15,121 bases of DNA, taken from contig JAATGX010000139.1 in assembly GCA_015688915.1 (NCBI GenBank), forward strand, positions 1 to 15,121, read 5' to 3'. Shown here in pieces: positions 1 through 6,552 of the stretch. The translations under genes were made by a program, and so were the position numbers. The notes beneath the pieces are model-generated. The model saw only the letters and a program-made list of their open reading frames with translations. It was not told the DNA's origin and ran no database searches. Each line of letters opens with the position of its first letter. Positions within the stretch are counted from its first letter, which is position 1. Origin of the DNA: Desulfuromonadales bacterium. Its GTDB lineage: Bacteria > Desulfobacterota > Desulfuromonadia > Geobacterales > Pseudopelobacteraceae.

Positions 1-396
1 GATCAGGGCGATCTTGGCGGTGAAATGGTCGATGGCGTCCAGCACATAGTCCGGCTGCGGCGTGAGCAGTTCGGTTGCGTTTTCGGCGGAGAAGAATTTC
101 TTGACCGCGATGATCTCCGCCTCCGGGTTGATGTCGGCCAACCGCTCCGCCATGACCTCCACCTTGGGCCGGCCCACGGTGCTGGTAAGGGCATGGAGCT
201 GACGGTTGACATTGGTCAGGCAGATGTCGTCGAAATCCACCAGGGTGATATGCCCCACGCCGGCCCGGCCCAAGGCCTCGGCCGCGTAGCTGCCGACCCC
301 GCCGATGCCGCAGATGACGACCCTGCTGCGGCGCAGGGTTTCCAGGCCGGTGGCGCCGATCAGGAGTTCGGTGCGGGAAAGGCGGTGCAGGCTCAT
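1..396 (-). CDS. tcdA: tRNA threonylcarbamoyladenosine dehydratase TcdA, N-terminal half (cut by window edge)
   Basis: ThiF/HesA/MoeB-type E1-like enzyme, expected to cyclise t6A37 in tRNAs to ct6A in the cytoplasm using ATP. The 132 codons visible start MSLHRLSRTELLIG and carry the nucleotide-binding glycine motif GIGGVGS (residues 30-36), then VDFDDICLTNVNRQ (about 53-66) with the Asp, Asn, Arg and Gln residues typical of the adenylation site, and LDAIDHFTAK (119-128), which matches the TcdA/CsdL pattern. The rest lies beyond position 1; the family is about 250-270 aa. The ATG overlaps the stop of the upstream GT9 gene (ATGA), and a GGAG-type ribosome site lies about 8 bases upstream. A tRNA-modification gene here probably just shares the LPS transcript. 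A generic ThiF-family protein is the alternative, but the N-terminus favours TcdA. Confidence 0.88.
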   Translation of the reverse strand, partial: MSLHRLSRTELLIGATGLETLRRSRVVICGIGGVGSYAAEALGRAGVGHITLVDFDDICLTNVNRQLHALTSTVGRPKVEVMAERLADINPEAEIIAVKKFFSAENATELLTPQPDYVLDAIDHFTAKIALI

Positions 397-1415
397 GGTG
401 CCGTCTCCAGGGGATTGCCGTTTAGCAGCGTTTGCGCCAACCGGGCGATCTCCTCCGGTGAGACGCGGCTGACCGAGTCATCCCGTGGGTCGGGTTTGCG
501 CGGATTGACCGCCGACGTTGTGGTGATGACCCGATTGCGCACCGTGGGACAGATGCAGACCGGCGTTGCCCCGAACAGGGTGATGGAGGGGACCCCGCAG
601 GCCCAGGCGATGTGCGTCGGCCCGGAATCTCCTCCGATGACCAGGTCCGCGTGGCCGACAGCGGCCTTGAGTTGGTTGAGGGTCAGTAGCGGCAGGACCT
701 GTGCGTTGGGGGATAATTCGGCTATTCGGGCCGCAGCTTCCTGCTCCTGCCGGTTGCCGTGGCAGACCAGGATGTTTTCACCCAGCAGGTTCGCCAGCCG
801 GGCGAACCGTTCGGGCGGGTAGTTTTTGTAGGCGGCGCTGGTTCCGGGTATGAACAGGATGTTGCGCTGTTCCCGTGAGAAAAAGCCATCGGTCATGTCG
901 CGGTCTTTTGCTCCCCAGAACAGAAAGGGCCGGGGAGAGGTGAGGTCCTCCGCCCGGAAATCCAGCCCAAGGCTGCGGGCCGCCAGGGTCGCGTAGCGGC
1001 AGACGGCCGGCTGGTCCAGGGCAACCGGCATCGCGCGGTTGTAAAACAGCCCCGCCAATCTCTCTTTTCGCGTGTCCCGGGCAAAACCGTATTTCCTGCC
1101 GCCCAGGATGGCGGAAATGACAGCCGATTTTATCATGCCGTGCAGATCGATGACGGCGTCAAAGGGGCCGAAGGAGGCCAGGCGCCGGTACTCGGCGGGC
1201 ACTCCGGCCAGCAGTGGTTTTCGGCGCTTCAACGCCTTCAGATCGATTCTGATGACCTGCTGGATGTCGGGCTGATGATCAAGGATATCGGCAAAGCGTC
1301 TGTCTGCCACCCAGGTGATACGGCAATCGGGCAGGGCACGACGGATGATCTGCAACGACGCCATGGCGAGGATGATGTCGCCCAGCGAGGTGAGCCTGAT
1401 AAGTGCGATTTTCAT
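393..1415 (-). CDS. GT9 glycosyltransferase (ADP-heptose:LPS heptosyltransferase family)
   Basis: GT-B fold family 9 transferase, 340 aa, likely adding a heptose to the LPS inner core at the cytoplasmic face of the inner membrane. The N-terminus MKIALIRLTSLGDIILAM has the family's catalytic-type Asp (residue 13). The donor-binding end has GGDSGPTHIAWACGVP (261-276) and LFGAT (280-284). Unlike the other three GT9 proteins in this window, it lacks the four-cysteine C-terminal pattern and has only a CIC. The N-terminus resembles short WaaC-like enzymes of Campylobacterota, but the gene at 2017-3087 is the better WaaC match, so the acceptor is left open. The start overlaps the DUF4254 stop (ATGA) and the stop overlaps the tcdA start (ATGA), implying one transcript with translational coupling. 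Confidence 0.9.
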   Translation of the reverse strand: MKIALIRLTSLGDIILAMASLQIIRRALPDCRITWVADRRFADILDHQPDIQQVIRIDLKALKRRKPLLAGVPAEYRRLASFGPFDAVIDLHGMIKSAVISAILGGRKYGFARDTRKERLAGLFYNRAMPVALDQPAVCRYATLAARSLGLDFRAEDLTSPRPFLFWGAKDRDMTDGFFSREQRNILFIPGTSAAYKNYPPERFARLANLLGENILVCHGNRQEQEAAARIAELSPNAQVLPLLTLNQLKAAVGHADLVIGGDSGPTHIAWACGVPSITLFGATPVCICPTVRNRVITTTSAVNPRKPDPRDDSVSRVSPEEIARLAQTLLNGNPLETAP

Positions 1416-2023
1416 CTCTGCCGGTGCGCCCGGTACAGCTCGGGGTTCAACGAGGGGTCATTGTACATCTTGAACTGCTTGTACAGCTTCATGCGCTTTT
1501 TGCCGGCCTCGTAGTCGCTCAGCACTTGCTCCAGGGAGCCGTAGAGGTCATGACGTTGCAGCCTGAGCACGGCCAGGCGATGGAGCGAACGCTGGCGGTG
1601 CTCGTCGTCGATGTCGTCGCGCCGGCTGTCCTCGTCCATGTGGTACACCTTGAGGGACATGATCGAGATGCGGTCCACGATGCTGCCGGGAGTTTCCGAG
1701 TTGATCGTTTCCGTGGCCGGATCGGGGATGGTCCTTGTCAGTTCCGCCAGAATGGCCTCGTCCAGTTTCTCGATCAGGTCGTTGCGTTGCTGGTTGAGGC
1801 GGTCGATGGCACGCTTGACGGTCGCTATGGCGCTGTCGTCCACGTCGGTCCGGCGGGCTTTGTCCTCTTCATGCCACAGCAGGTAGTTGCGGTATGCCAG
1901 TTCCAAGGCAATGGGGTTCACGGCCACATCCAGGCTGTCGTAGGCTTCGGGATCGGTGTGCCAGAATGCCAGGTAGCGGTCGAATGCCTCCTCGAGCATG
2001 GCAAGGTTCAGTGTGGTCAACAT
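1412..2023 (-). CDS. DUF4254 domain protein of LPS-core cluster
   Basis: A 203-aa soluble protein with no signal peptide or membrane segment. It matches my memory of the DUF4254 family: NPIALELAYRNYLLWHEEDK (residues 36-55), with the acidic HEED core, then INSETPGSIVDRISIMSLKV (107-126), then a charged C-terminal half. No catalytic role is established to my knowledge; the family is repeatedly found beside heptosyltransferases, which suggests a part in core assembly or nucleotide-sugar handling. The start ATG is well supported: AAGGA sits 6 bases upstream (2030-2034). It overlaps the waaC stop by 7 bases, and its own stop forms ATGA with the next GT9. Being wedged between two heptosyltransferases with overlaps on both sides points to co-translation and possibly a shared complex, which is inference. 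Confidence 0.85.
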   Translation of the reverse strand: MLTTLNLAMLEEAFDRYLAFWHTDPEAYDSLDVAVNPIALELAYRNYLLWHEEDKARRTDVDDSAIATVKRAIDRLNQQRNDLIEKLDEAILAELTRTIPDPATETINSETPGSIVDRISIMSLKVYHMDEDSRRDDIDDEHRQRSLHRLAVLRLQRHDLYGSLEQVLSDYEAGKKRMKLYKQFKMYNDPSLNPELYRAHRQR

Positions 2024-3087
2024 GGTACATCCTTTCCAGTGGGGTGCTGCTCCATCAAATCGGTTACTGCGGCAAAGAGGGTGTCAACGGTGATGCTGCT
2101 GCGGCACTCGGCATCCCTGGGGCAAGATGTCCGACCGCATCCCCTGCATTCCATGGGGGCCTGAACGGTGCGATGCCGCTCGCCCTTAGGGGCATAGATG
2201 GCCGCGCTAGTGGCCCGGTAGTAGGAAACCGTTGCCGTGCCGACGGCAGCGGCCAGGTAGAGCGGTCCCGTGTCACCGCCTATCAGTAGATCGACCCGCC
2301 TGATGACCGGGATGAGTTCCTTTATGCGCAGCCAGGGCAACAACCGCACCGAAGCGCCGACCTCTGCCACGATCCGTTCCCCCAGGGCTTTTTCCTCGGG
2401 GCTGCCCCAGTTTACCAGGATGGTGGCGCCCGGATAGCGCGTAGTGATCCGCCGCGCCAGCTCGATCCAGCCTTCGGGATACCAGAGCTTGGTGTTCCAG
2501 GTGGTGCCGACCTGAAACAGGAATACCCTGCCGGGCGGCAACTCTTTCATGTACTGCTCTGCTGCCGTTTCATCTTCAGAGGTGGAAACGATGTCACCTT
2601 TCAGGCTCATGTCTGCATAATCCCTGTCAAAAGGAGCGCCAACCACCCGCAGGTAGCGGTCTGTCACGTTCCGGTCTTCGGCGCGGAACGGGATGCGACG
2701 GGTGGTGAAGAAACGGTTTAGCTTTTCCTGCAACACCTCCGTGCTGAATCCGATACGCTCTTTCGCGCCTGTCAGCCAGGCGATCAGACCGCTCTTCAGG
2801 TTGCCCTGGATGTCGAAGACCAAGTCGTAGGAGCGTTCCCGCAATGCCGTGCGCAACGCCTTCAGCTCGGCGCGGGTTTCCGGGGCAAAGGGGGCCTTGC
2901 GCCATTTTTTCGTCCTGACAAGGTGGATTCGGGCCAGGGAAGGGTTATGCTCAAGGATCGACAGCAACGCTTCCTCGACCACCCAGTCGATCTCCACGCC
3001 GGGAGAGGCTTGGTGCAGATAATCTATGACCGGCAGGGCATGGATCACATCGCCCAGGGACGAGGTTTTGACGATCAGGACGCGCAT
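2017..3087 (-). CDS. waaC: Lipopolysaccharide heptosyltransferase I (WaaC)
   Basis: GT9 enzyme expected to add the first L-glycero-D-manno-heptose to Kdo on lipid A, on the cytoplasmic side. The 356-aa form starts MRVLIVKTSSLGDVIHALP (catalytic-type Asp13), followed by DWVVEE (34-39) and KKWRKA (60-65), all close to E. coli WaaC. An upstream in-frame ATG at 3129 lies inside vapC and is rejected because the family begins at MRVLIVKTSS. The donor motif reads GGDTGPLYLAAA (270-281), with Tyr277 where most GT9 enzymes have His, followed by YYRAT instead of FGPT. Four cysteines (314, 317, 322, 328) form C-x2-C-x4-C-x5-C. The start lies one base after the vapC stop and lacks a clear ribosome site of its own, so it probably depends on coupling to vapC. 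The stop overlaps DUF4254. Confidence 0.92.
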   Translation of the reverse strand: MRVLIVKTSSLGDVIHALPVIDYLHQASPGVEIDWVVEEALLSILEHNPSLARIHLVRTKKWRKAPFAPETRAELKALRTALRERSYDLVFDIQGNLKSGLIAWLTGAKERIGFSTEVLQEKLNRFFTTRRIPFRAEDRNVTDRYLRVVGAPFDRDYADMSLKGDIVSTSEDETAAEQYMKELPPGRVFLFQVGTTWNTKLWYPEGWIELARRITTRYPGATILVNWGSPEEKALGERIVAEVGASVRLLPWLRIKELIPVIRRVDLLIGGDTGPLYLAAAVGTATVSYYRATSAAIYAPKGERHRTVQAPMECRGCGRTSCPRDAECRSSITVDTLFAAVTDLMEQHPTGKDVPC

Positions 3088-3088
3088 G

Positions 3089-3490
3089 TCACCATATTTC
3101 AAAGCCCACCTGCTCAAAATGCCTGTCAAAGGTAAACGCGGTTTTTAATTTCAAGCGTTTCATCAGGGTGAAGCTGGTGCAATCGGTAAAACTCAGGTTT
3201 TTGTCGGCGTATTTTTTAAACAACGCAAAGGCGGCCATGCAATCTTCTGCCGTAAGGGTCACCAATTGAGCATAAGCGCTCTTCAGTAATGCCTCACCGA
3301 AAGCCACGGCCGGTCTGTGGCCGATGCGTGTGTTGATAAGGGTCAGGCTCTCGTCGAATATATAGTCGGAGGTCACCAATTCAACCCGCTGCGCCTTGAG
3401 CCTCTGGTATTTTTCAAGGGCCTGCTCGCGGTACTGATCGTCCCGGTCGTTCAGGGCGTACCACGCCGATGTGTCAACGAACAGTTTCAT
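3089..3490 (-). CDS. vapC: PIN-domain toxin, VapC-type ribonuclease
   Basis: A 133-aa PIN-domain protein, expected to be a Mg-dependent endoribonuclease that attacks tRNA or rRNA when its antitoxin is lost. It opens MKLFVDTSAWYAL, and the four acidic active-site positions are visible: Asp6, Glu47 (DYIFDES), Asp103 (LSFTDCTS) and Asp122 (TFDRHF). Full length for the family and no disruption, so it is probably active. The start overlaps the vapB stop (ATGA), the normal antitoxin-first arrangement. The stop is one base before the waaC ATG, so the toxin gene is welded into the LPS operon. Codons look more A+T-rich than in the flanking LPS genes, for example around the KNLSFTD and KLKTAFTF stretches, in keeping with horizontal arrival. 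Confidence 0.93.
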   Translation of the reverse strand: MKLFVDTSAWYALNDRDDQYREQALEKYQRLKAQRVELVTSDYIFDESLTLINTRIGHRPAVAFGEALLKSAYAQLVTLTAEDCMAAFALFKKYADKNLSFTDCTSFTLMKRLKLKTAFTFDRHFEQVGFEIW

Positions 3491-3747
3491 CTTTTGCCGC
3501 CATACAGATAGACATCGTGATGTTCAGCCACGTCGCTGCACCCTGAACCGCACGCCTGACCGACGATATCCCACAATGGATCGTTGTCCCAGTCGATCTC
3601 CCTTTTTTTCTTTTTCCTGAGAAATTCGCCCACCGCGTTCCTTACGATCTCGGCGATGGTGGTATGTTCGCTGTCCGCAAGCTGTCTGACCTGCTGAAGC
3701 ATGTCCTCGGGGAAATACATCTGGGTCCGTTTGAGTGTAGTGGCCAT
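3487..3747 (-). CDS. vapB: Ribbon-helix-helix antitoxin, VapB-like
   Basis: An 86-aa antitoxin. Residues 1-45 fit a ribbon-helix-helix DNA-binding fold: a short strand (RTQMYFPEDML), then helices containing TTIAEIVRNAVGEFL. A basic patch KKKKR follows. The tail DPLWDIVGQACGSGCSD and HHDVYLYG is typical of RHH antitoxins whose C-terminus wraps the PIN toxin. ATG at 3747 is preceded by a perfect AGGAGG (3756-3761) 8 bases upstream, the strongest ribosome site in the window, as expected for an antitoxin that must outnumber its toxin. It overlaps vapC by ATGA. A palindrome over the promoter suggests it represses its own operon. It could equally be named as a CopG/MetJ-family antitoxin; the PIN partner supports VapB. 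Confidence 0.9.
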   Translation of the reverse strand: MATTLKRTQMYFPEDMLQQVRQLADSEHTTIAEIVRNAVGEFLRKKKKREIDWDNDPLWDIVGQACGSGCSDVAEHHDVYLYGGKR

Positions 3748-3763
3748 GTTCGAGTCCTCCTAC

Positions 3764-3782
3764 GATGTATACTATATACATC
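3764..3782. promoter_or_regulatory. Palindromic operator for vapBC autoregulation
   Basis: Perfect inverted repeat with 8-base arms, GATGTATA-CTA-TATACATC, lying between the vapB ribosome site and the -35 box and covering the presumed -10. Ribbon-helix-helix antitoxins normally bind such palindromes, and their VapBC complexes repress the operon. The repeat is seen directly; binding is inferred. Confidence 0.75.
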
Positions 3783-3797
3783 ATGTTGCTCTGTCAA
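3769..3797 (-). promoter_or_regulatory. vapBC promoter
   Basis: On the minus strand, a perfect -35 TTGACA (3797-3792) and a -10 candidate TAGTAT (3774-3769; 4 of 6 to TATAAT) are separated by exactly 17 bases. It lies 22 bases before the vapB ATG and overlaps the operator palindrome. This is the clearest sigma-70 promoter in the window. It would also drive waaC and downstream LPS genes, since no terminator is visible after vapC. Confidence 0.75.
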
Positions 3798-3916
3798 CAG
3801 TTGCAAAAAGGACTATTTTCTGTCAGGTATGTGCCCCTATTGTAGCGATATTTGAGCGCTTCCACGATGGCCATGTTTTCGAAAAGGTTTCCCCGCAGTG
3901 GGTCTCTGACAACGTT
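3794..3916 (-). pseudogene. Remnant of an AAA-family ATPase with DUF4143 domain
   Basis: Reading this otherwise non-coding stretch on the minus strand gives an open frame: NVVRDPLRGNLFENMAIVEA, continuing LKYRYNRG. This closely resembles the conserved segment of DUF4143 ATPases (pattern HPLRGxLFENxVVxEALK-R-N-G). After RYNRG the similarity ends, and where LYFYRD-type sequence would be expected it reads TYLTENSPFCNC and stops. The TGA stop (3796-3794) sits inside the TTGACA -35 box of vapBC, so the break lies at the edge of the toxin-antitoxin module. There is no Walker domain and no ribosome site before the only ATG (3874), so it is not an intact gene. It is probably what is left of a gene truncated when the module or flanking DNA arrived or decayed. 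Recognition is from memory of the family. Confidence 0.65.
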
Positions 3917-3923
3917 CCCTGGC

Positions 3924-4565
3924 TCACGGTTTTCGGGCGACCAGGGTGTATTGCCTCACGAAGAATTCCTCGGCCAACCCGCCCGAGAGCATGGTCAAAC
4001 CTCGTTGGAAAACGGACATCTTGTGATGGACGGAGGGCATTTCGAGCCCGCTGGACGTGAAGAGGTCGAGCATGTTCCTCTTGCAGAAGAAACGCAGATG
4101 GGTGTTGTCGAGGATTCCTCCCGCTTCTTCATACCGGAAATCCCCTTTGAGCAGTATGGTGGCAAGCGTCTTGTAGAAGCGTATGTTGGGGATGCTGGCG
4201 ATGATAAGTCCCCCTGTTTTGAGGTAATGATGCAACTGCCGGACGACATGCCACGGGTCAACAAAATGTTCCAGCACATCGGCGCAGAGGATGATGTCAA
4301 AGTATTCGGCCGGGTAGTCGATAGTGATGCCGTCTGATTGATTCCGAATGTAGCAATCCAACAGATCATGGGACTGTTCCCGCGGGAGGATATCGATACC
4401 GACGATCTCGGCAGCCTTGCCGGCCTCTTTGGCCGCACACAGGGTATAACCTTTGGCGCATCCCAATTCAAGAACCTTGTTGGGGCCGGACGGCATGAGA
4501 TCAATAAGGGACTGGCGCGTACCTGAGTAGTAGCTGTCCGATTTTTGCGCGTAAAGGTCAGTCAC
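3924..4565 (-). CDS. Class I SAM-dependent methyltransferase of LPS cluster
   Basis: 213-aa Rossmann-fold methyltransferase. Motif I is VLELGCAKGYT (residues 31-41), the acidic ribose-binding position is GID (56-58), and the motif IV region reads DIILCADVLEHFVDP (90-104). This Methyltransf_11/UbiG-like type is common in polysaccharide clusters, where it methylates sugars or glycolipid intermediates; the substrate cannot be told from sequence. GTG at 4565 is chosen because AGAGGAG sits 7 bases upstream and the GTG overlaps the upstream GT9 stop (GTGA). A longer in-frame ATG at 4640 lies inside the GT9 gene and has no family similarity. It is the last LPS gene before the vapBC insert; 176 bases follow with no clear terminator. 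Confidence 0.87.
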   Translation of the reverse strand: MTDLYAQKSDSYYSGTRQSLIDLMPSGPNKVLELGCAKGYTLCAAKEAGKAAEIVGIDILPREQSHDLLDCYIRNQSDGITIDYPAEYFDIILCADVLEHFVDPWHVVRQLHHYLKTGGLIIASIPNIRFYKTLATILLKGDFRYEEAGGILDNTHLRFFCKRNMLDLFTSSGLEMPSVHHKMSVFQRGLTMLSGGLAEEFFVRQYTLVARKP

Positions 4566-5638
4566 GTGAGAACTCCTCTGTTTTCGATAGCCTTGCGTAG
4601 CTCTCCAAAGACCTCGTCCGGGGCGAGTTGGTCCAGGCATTCCATTTTGTTCCTTTTACTGATTGCGCAGGTCTCCCTGTTGCATGGAACGCAGTCCCAT
4701 GACTTCTGTACCACGGTGACGTTCCCGACCCGCTGTACCCCTTTTCCGGCGCTGAAAGGGGACATATCCGGGCAGTCGTTGGGCCAGGGCGCCCAGTAGC
4801 GGGTGAGGGTCGGTCCGAAAATGGCCACGGTGGGCGCGCCGACCGCGGCGGCGATATGGGTGGCCGCGGTGTCGATGCCCACATAGGCCGCACTCCCCTT
4901 GATCGCCGCCGCCAGTTGGTTGAGCGAGAACGGCTCGGGGAACCACTCGATCCGGGTCGGGGCGGCATCCGCTATTCGCTCGAGAAATATCCGGTCAGCC
5001 GGGTCCGGCGTGATGGTGAAGACGGTACGTAACCCCAGCCCGGATTGGATCAATCCAGCCAGCGCCCTCCACTTCTCCGCATCCCAGAACTTGCAGGCGC
5101 CCCTGCTGTAGGGGTGGAGGATCACATATGGTCCACCAGCCAGACGGTCGCGGACAGATGACTCGTCATCAGCGTCAAACTCCACGACAATGCGGGGTTG
5201 CTTGGGTGTGCGCAGCGCATCGAGCAGCGACAGTACACCGGGAACAACGTGATTACGGTCATCGTAACGGAGCCACCCGGTAAGGAGAAGCTTTTTCCAC
5301 CATTCGGCCGGGACGTCATGGAGCAGTCCATATGACTTTTTCCCCGCGATTGCGCCGAAAAGGGTCATCCGGTCGGATGGATTCGTGGAGAGCGCCACAT
5401 CGTACCTGCGCCACAGGGAGGCGATGACGGCGGGGCTGCGGCTGTTACGGGGCATGGTAATGACCCGGTCCACATGGGGATTTTTTGCCAATATACCCTC
5501 AGTGCCCTCAAACACCAGATAATCGACACGGGCATCGGGCTGGTGCGCCTTGATGGAGCAGGCCAATGGCGTGGTCACCAGGACATCCCCCAGGTACCGC
5601 AGACAGACGATCAGATATGAGGTGGGCCGCTCAGTCAT
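4562..5638 (-). CDS. GT9 heptosyltransferase, WaaQ-like
   Basis: 358-aa GT-B family 9 transferase. The N-terminus YLIVCLRYLGDVLVTTPL contains the catalytic-type Asp18. The donor site is YVGIDTAATHIAAAVGAPT (252-270), then IFGPT (273-277) and YWAPW (281-285); this ordering resembles WaaQ, heptosyltransferase III, which adds a side-branch heptose. A C-terminal cysteine set (316, 319, 324, 334; C-x2-C-x4-C-x9-C) parallels those in WaaF and WaaC here. The start ATG has a GGGAAGG ribosome site 7 bases upstream and overlaps the preceding GT2 stop by 8 bases; the end overlaps the methyltransferase as GTGA. The family call is firm; the precise acceptor (Hep II branch or another) is inferred. Confidence 0.9.
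   Translation of the reverse strand: MTERPTSYLIVCLRYLGDVLVTTPLACSIKAHQPDARVDYLVFEGTEGILAKNPHVDRVITMPRNSRSPAVIASLWRRYDVALSTNPSDRMTLFGAIAGKKSYGLLHDVPAEWWKKLLLTGWLRYDDRNHVVPGVLSLLDALRTPKQPRIVVEFDADDESSVRDRLAGGPYVILHPYSRGACKFWDAEKWRALAGLIQSGLGLRTVFTITPDPADRIFLERIADAAPTRIEWFPEPFSLNQLAAAIKGSAAYVGIDTAATHIAAAVGAPTVAIFGPTLTRYWAPWPNDCPDMSPFSAGKGVQRVGNVTVVQKSWDCVPCNRETCAISKRNKMECLDQLAPDEVFGELRKAIENRGVLT
4573..4579 (-). promoter_or_regulatory. Ribosome binding site deciding the methyltransferase GTG start
   Basis: AGAGGAG on the minus strand, 7 bases before GTG 4565. It lies inside the upstream GT9 gene and selects the GTG start over the upstream in-frame ATG at 4640. Confidence 0.8.
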
Positions 5639-6467
5639 AGAGCAGCCTTCCCTTCACCCAGCGCTCCTTGAGGGTATGTTTGTGCCGCAAACGCTCCAGA
5701 CGTCGCCAGATGAGGTGCTGCGCCTTGGTTTTCCGGCGGAGGATGAAACGTTTCCACCAGGTGAGCCGCCATTTTGCATTGTAATAGGCGCGATTCTCCG
5801 CGGCATACGGTTTCTCCACCCAGGTGGAACGAATGGCGTCCTGGGTGACCGAGCCAAAATGGTGCAGAAATCCGCATCCCACGATGCCGAGGCGAAATCC
5901 GGCGAAACTGGCGCGCCGGAAGAAATCAGTGTCTTCAAACTGACCGATGCGGAAGTTTTCATCGAACATGCCGATCTGCTCGAATACGCGGCGATGAACC
6001 ATGAAACAGGCTCCACACGCCACTCCCGGACGGATCACATGCTGCATGTCGGCGGTGAAGTCCCGTGCATAGTATTCGATATCGTAATTTAAAGGGCCTT
6101 CCCGCATGGCCGGGCTGACAATGTCCAGGTTCCAGCGTTCCGCCGCTTCCGTCAGGGCCTGCCACCAGCCCATGGTGAGCACGATGTCGTTGTTGATGAT
6201 CATGGTCCACTCGCTGGCGGCCTTGAGCACTCCCTGATTCCAGGCCGCGGCGCACCCGCGGTTTTCCGTATTGGCAACAACCACCAGCCCTGCCTGCTGT
6301 CTGAGGTAATCGCCGGTCCCGTCGCTGGAGGCATTGTCCACCACGACATGGCGGCCGTCCCGCGGTCCGGTCCGAAAGAGGCTCTCCAGGCATAGGCGCG
6401 TGTAATCCAACTGGTTATGGAGGGGTATTACCACTCCGATAGATGGGGGATGGTGTTCCGTGGGCAT
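5631..6467 (-). CDS. GT2 family glycosyltransferase (GT-A fold)
   Basis: 278-aa inverting family 2 transferase. IGVVIPLHNQLDYTRLCLES (residues 10-29) starts the GT-A domain, VVDNASSDGTGDYL (42-55) binds the nucleotide, NENRG/AWNQG-type residues follow, and INND (91-94) is the DXD-equivalent. GACFMVHRRVFEQIGMFDE (152-170) and FEDTD (177-181) form the acceptor/catalytic region seen in rhamnosyl- and related transferases. The C-terminus is strongly basic (many Arg/Lys in the last 60 residues), suited to membrane association. ATG at 6467 is preferred, with AAAGGA just upstream; a TTG at 6491 in frame would add 8 residues unlike the family. A 75-base gap with hairpins separates it from waaE. The sugar it transfers is not evident. 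Confidence 0.87.
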   Translation of the reverse strand: MPTEHHPPSIGVVIPLHNQLDYTRLCLESLFRTGPRDGRHVVVDNASSDGTGDYLRQQAGLVVVANTENRGCAAAWNQGVLKAASEWTMIINNDIVLTMGWWQALTEAAERWNLDIVSPAMREGPLNYDIEYYARDFTADMQHVIRPGVACGACFMVHRRVFEQIGMFDENFRIGQFEDTDFFRRASFAGFRLGIVGCGFLHHFGSVTQDAIRSTWVEKPYAAENRAYYNAKWRLTWWKRFILRRKTKAQHLIWRRLERLRHKHTLKERWVKGRLLYD

Positions 6468-6489
6468 GGGTCCTTTTCTCTGGCCATTC

Positions 6490-6552
6490 AAAAAAATGTC
6501 GATTTGCCATGGGCCATGGCTCGGCCGGAGCCAGACGCCGTGTCAGGCGTCT
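6490..6552 (-). other. Cluster of hairpins and a T-run after the waaE-like gene
   Basis: On the minus strand three inverted repeats follow one another: AGACGCC/GGCGTCT (7-base arms, 6552-6533, with the waaE-like gene's stop in the loop), GGCTC/GAGCC (6531-6517 region), and GCCATG/CATGGC (6520-6506). A run of seven T follows (6496-6490), but 9 bases after the last stem. This is not a canonical intrinsic terminator. It could attenuate, stall or mark a processing site at one of the few real gaps in the operon. Confidence 0.4.

Noticed and set aside
25..822. Long open frame on the plus strand (265 codons)
   Set aside because: It runs opposite tcdA and a GT9 gene with clear family motifs; its translation shows no recognisable domain and is a GC-rich antisense shadow.
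3794..3874. 26-residue open frame starting MAIVEALKYR as a functional small gene
   Set aside because: No ribosome site before its ATG, and the similarity continues upstream of the ATG, so it is the middle of a broken larger protein.
3798..3923. Possible transcription terminator after the methyltransferase
   Set aside because: No GC-rich stem followed directly by a T-run was found; the region instead reads as an ATPase remnant.
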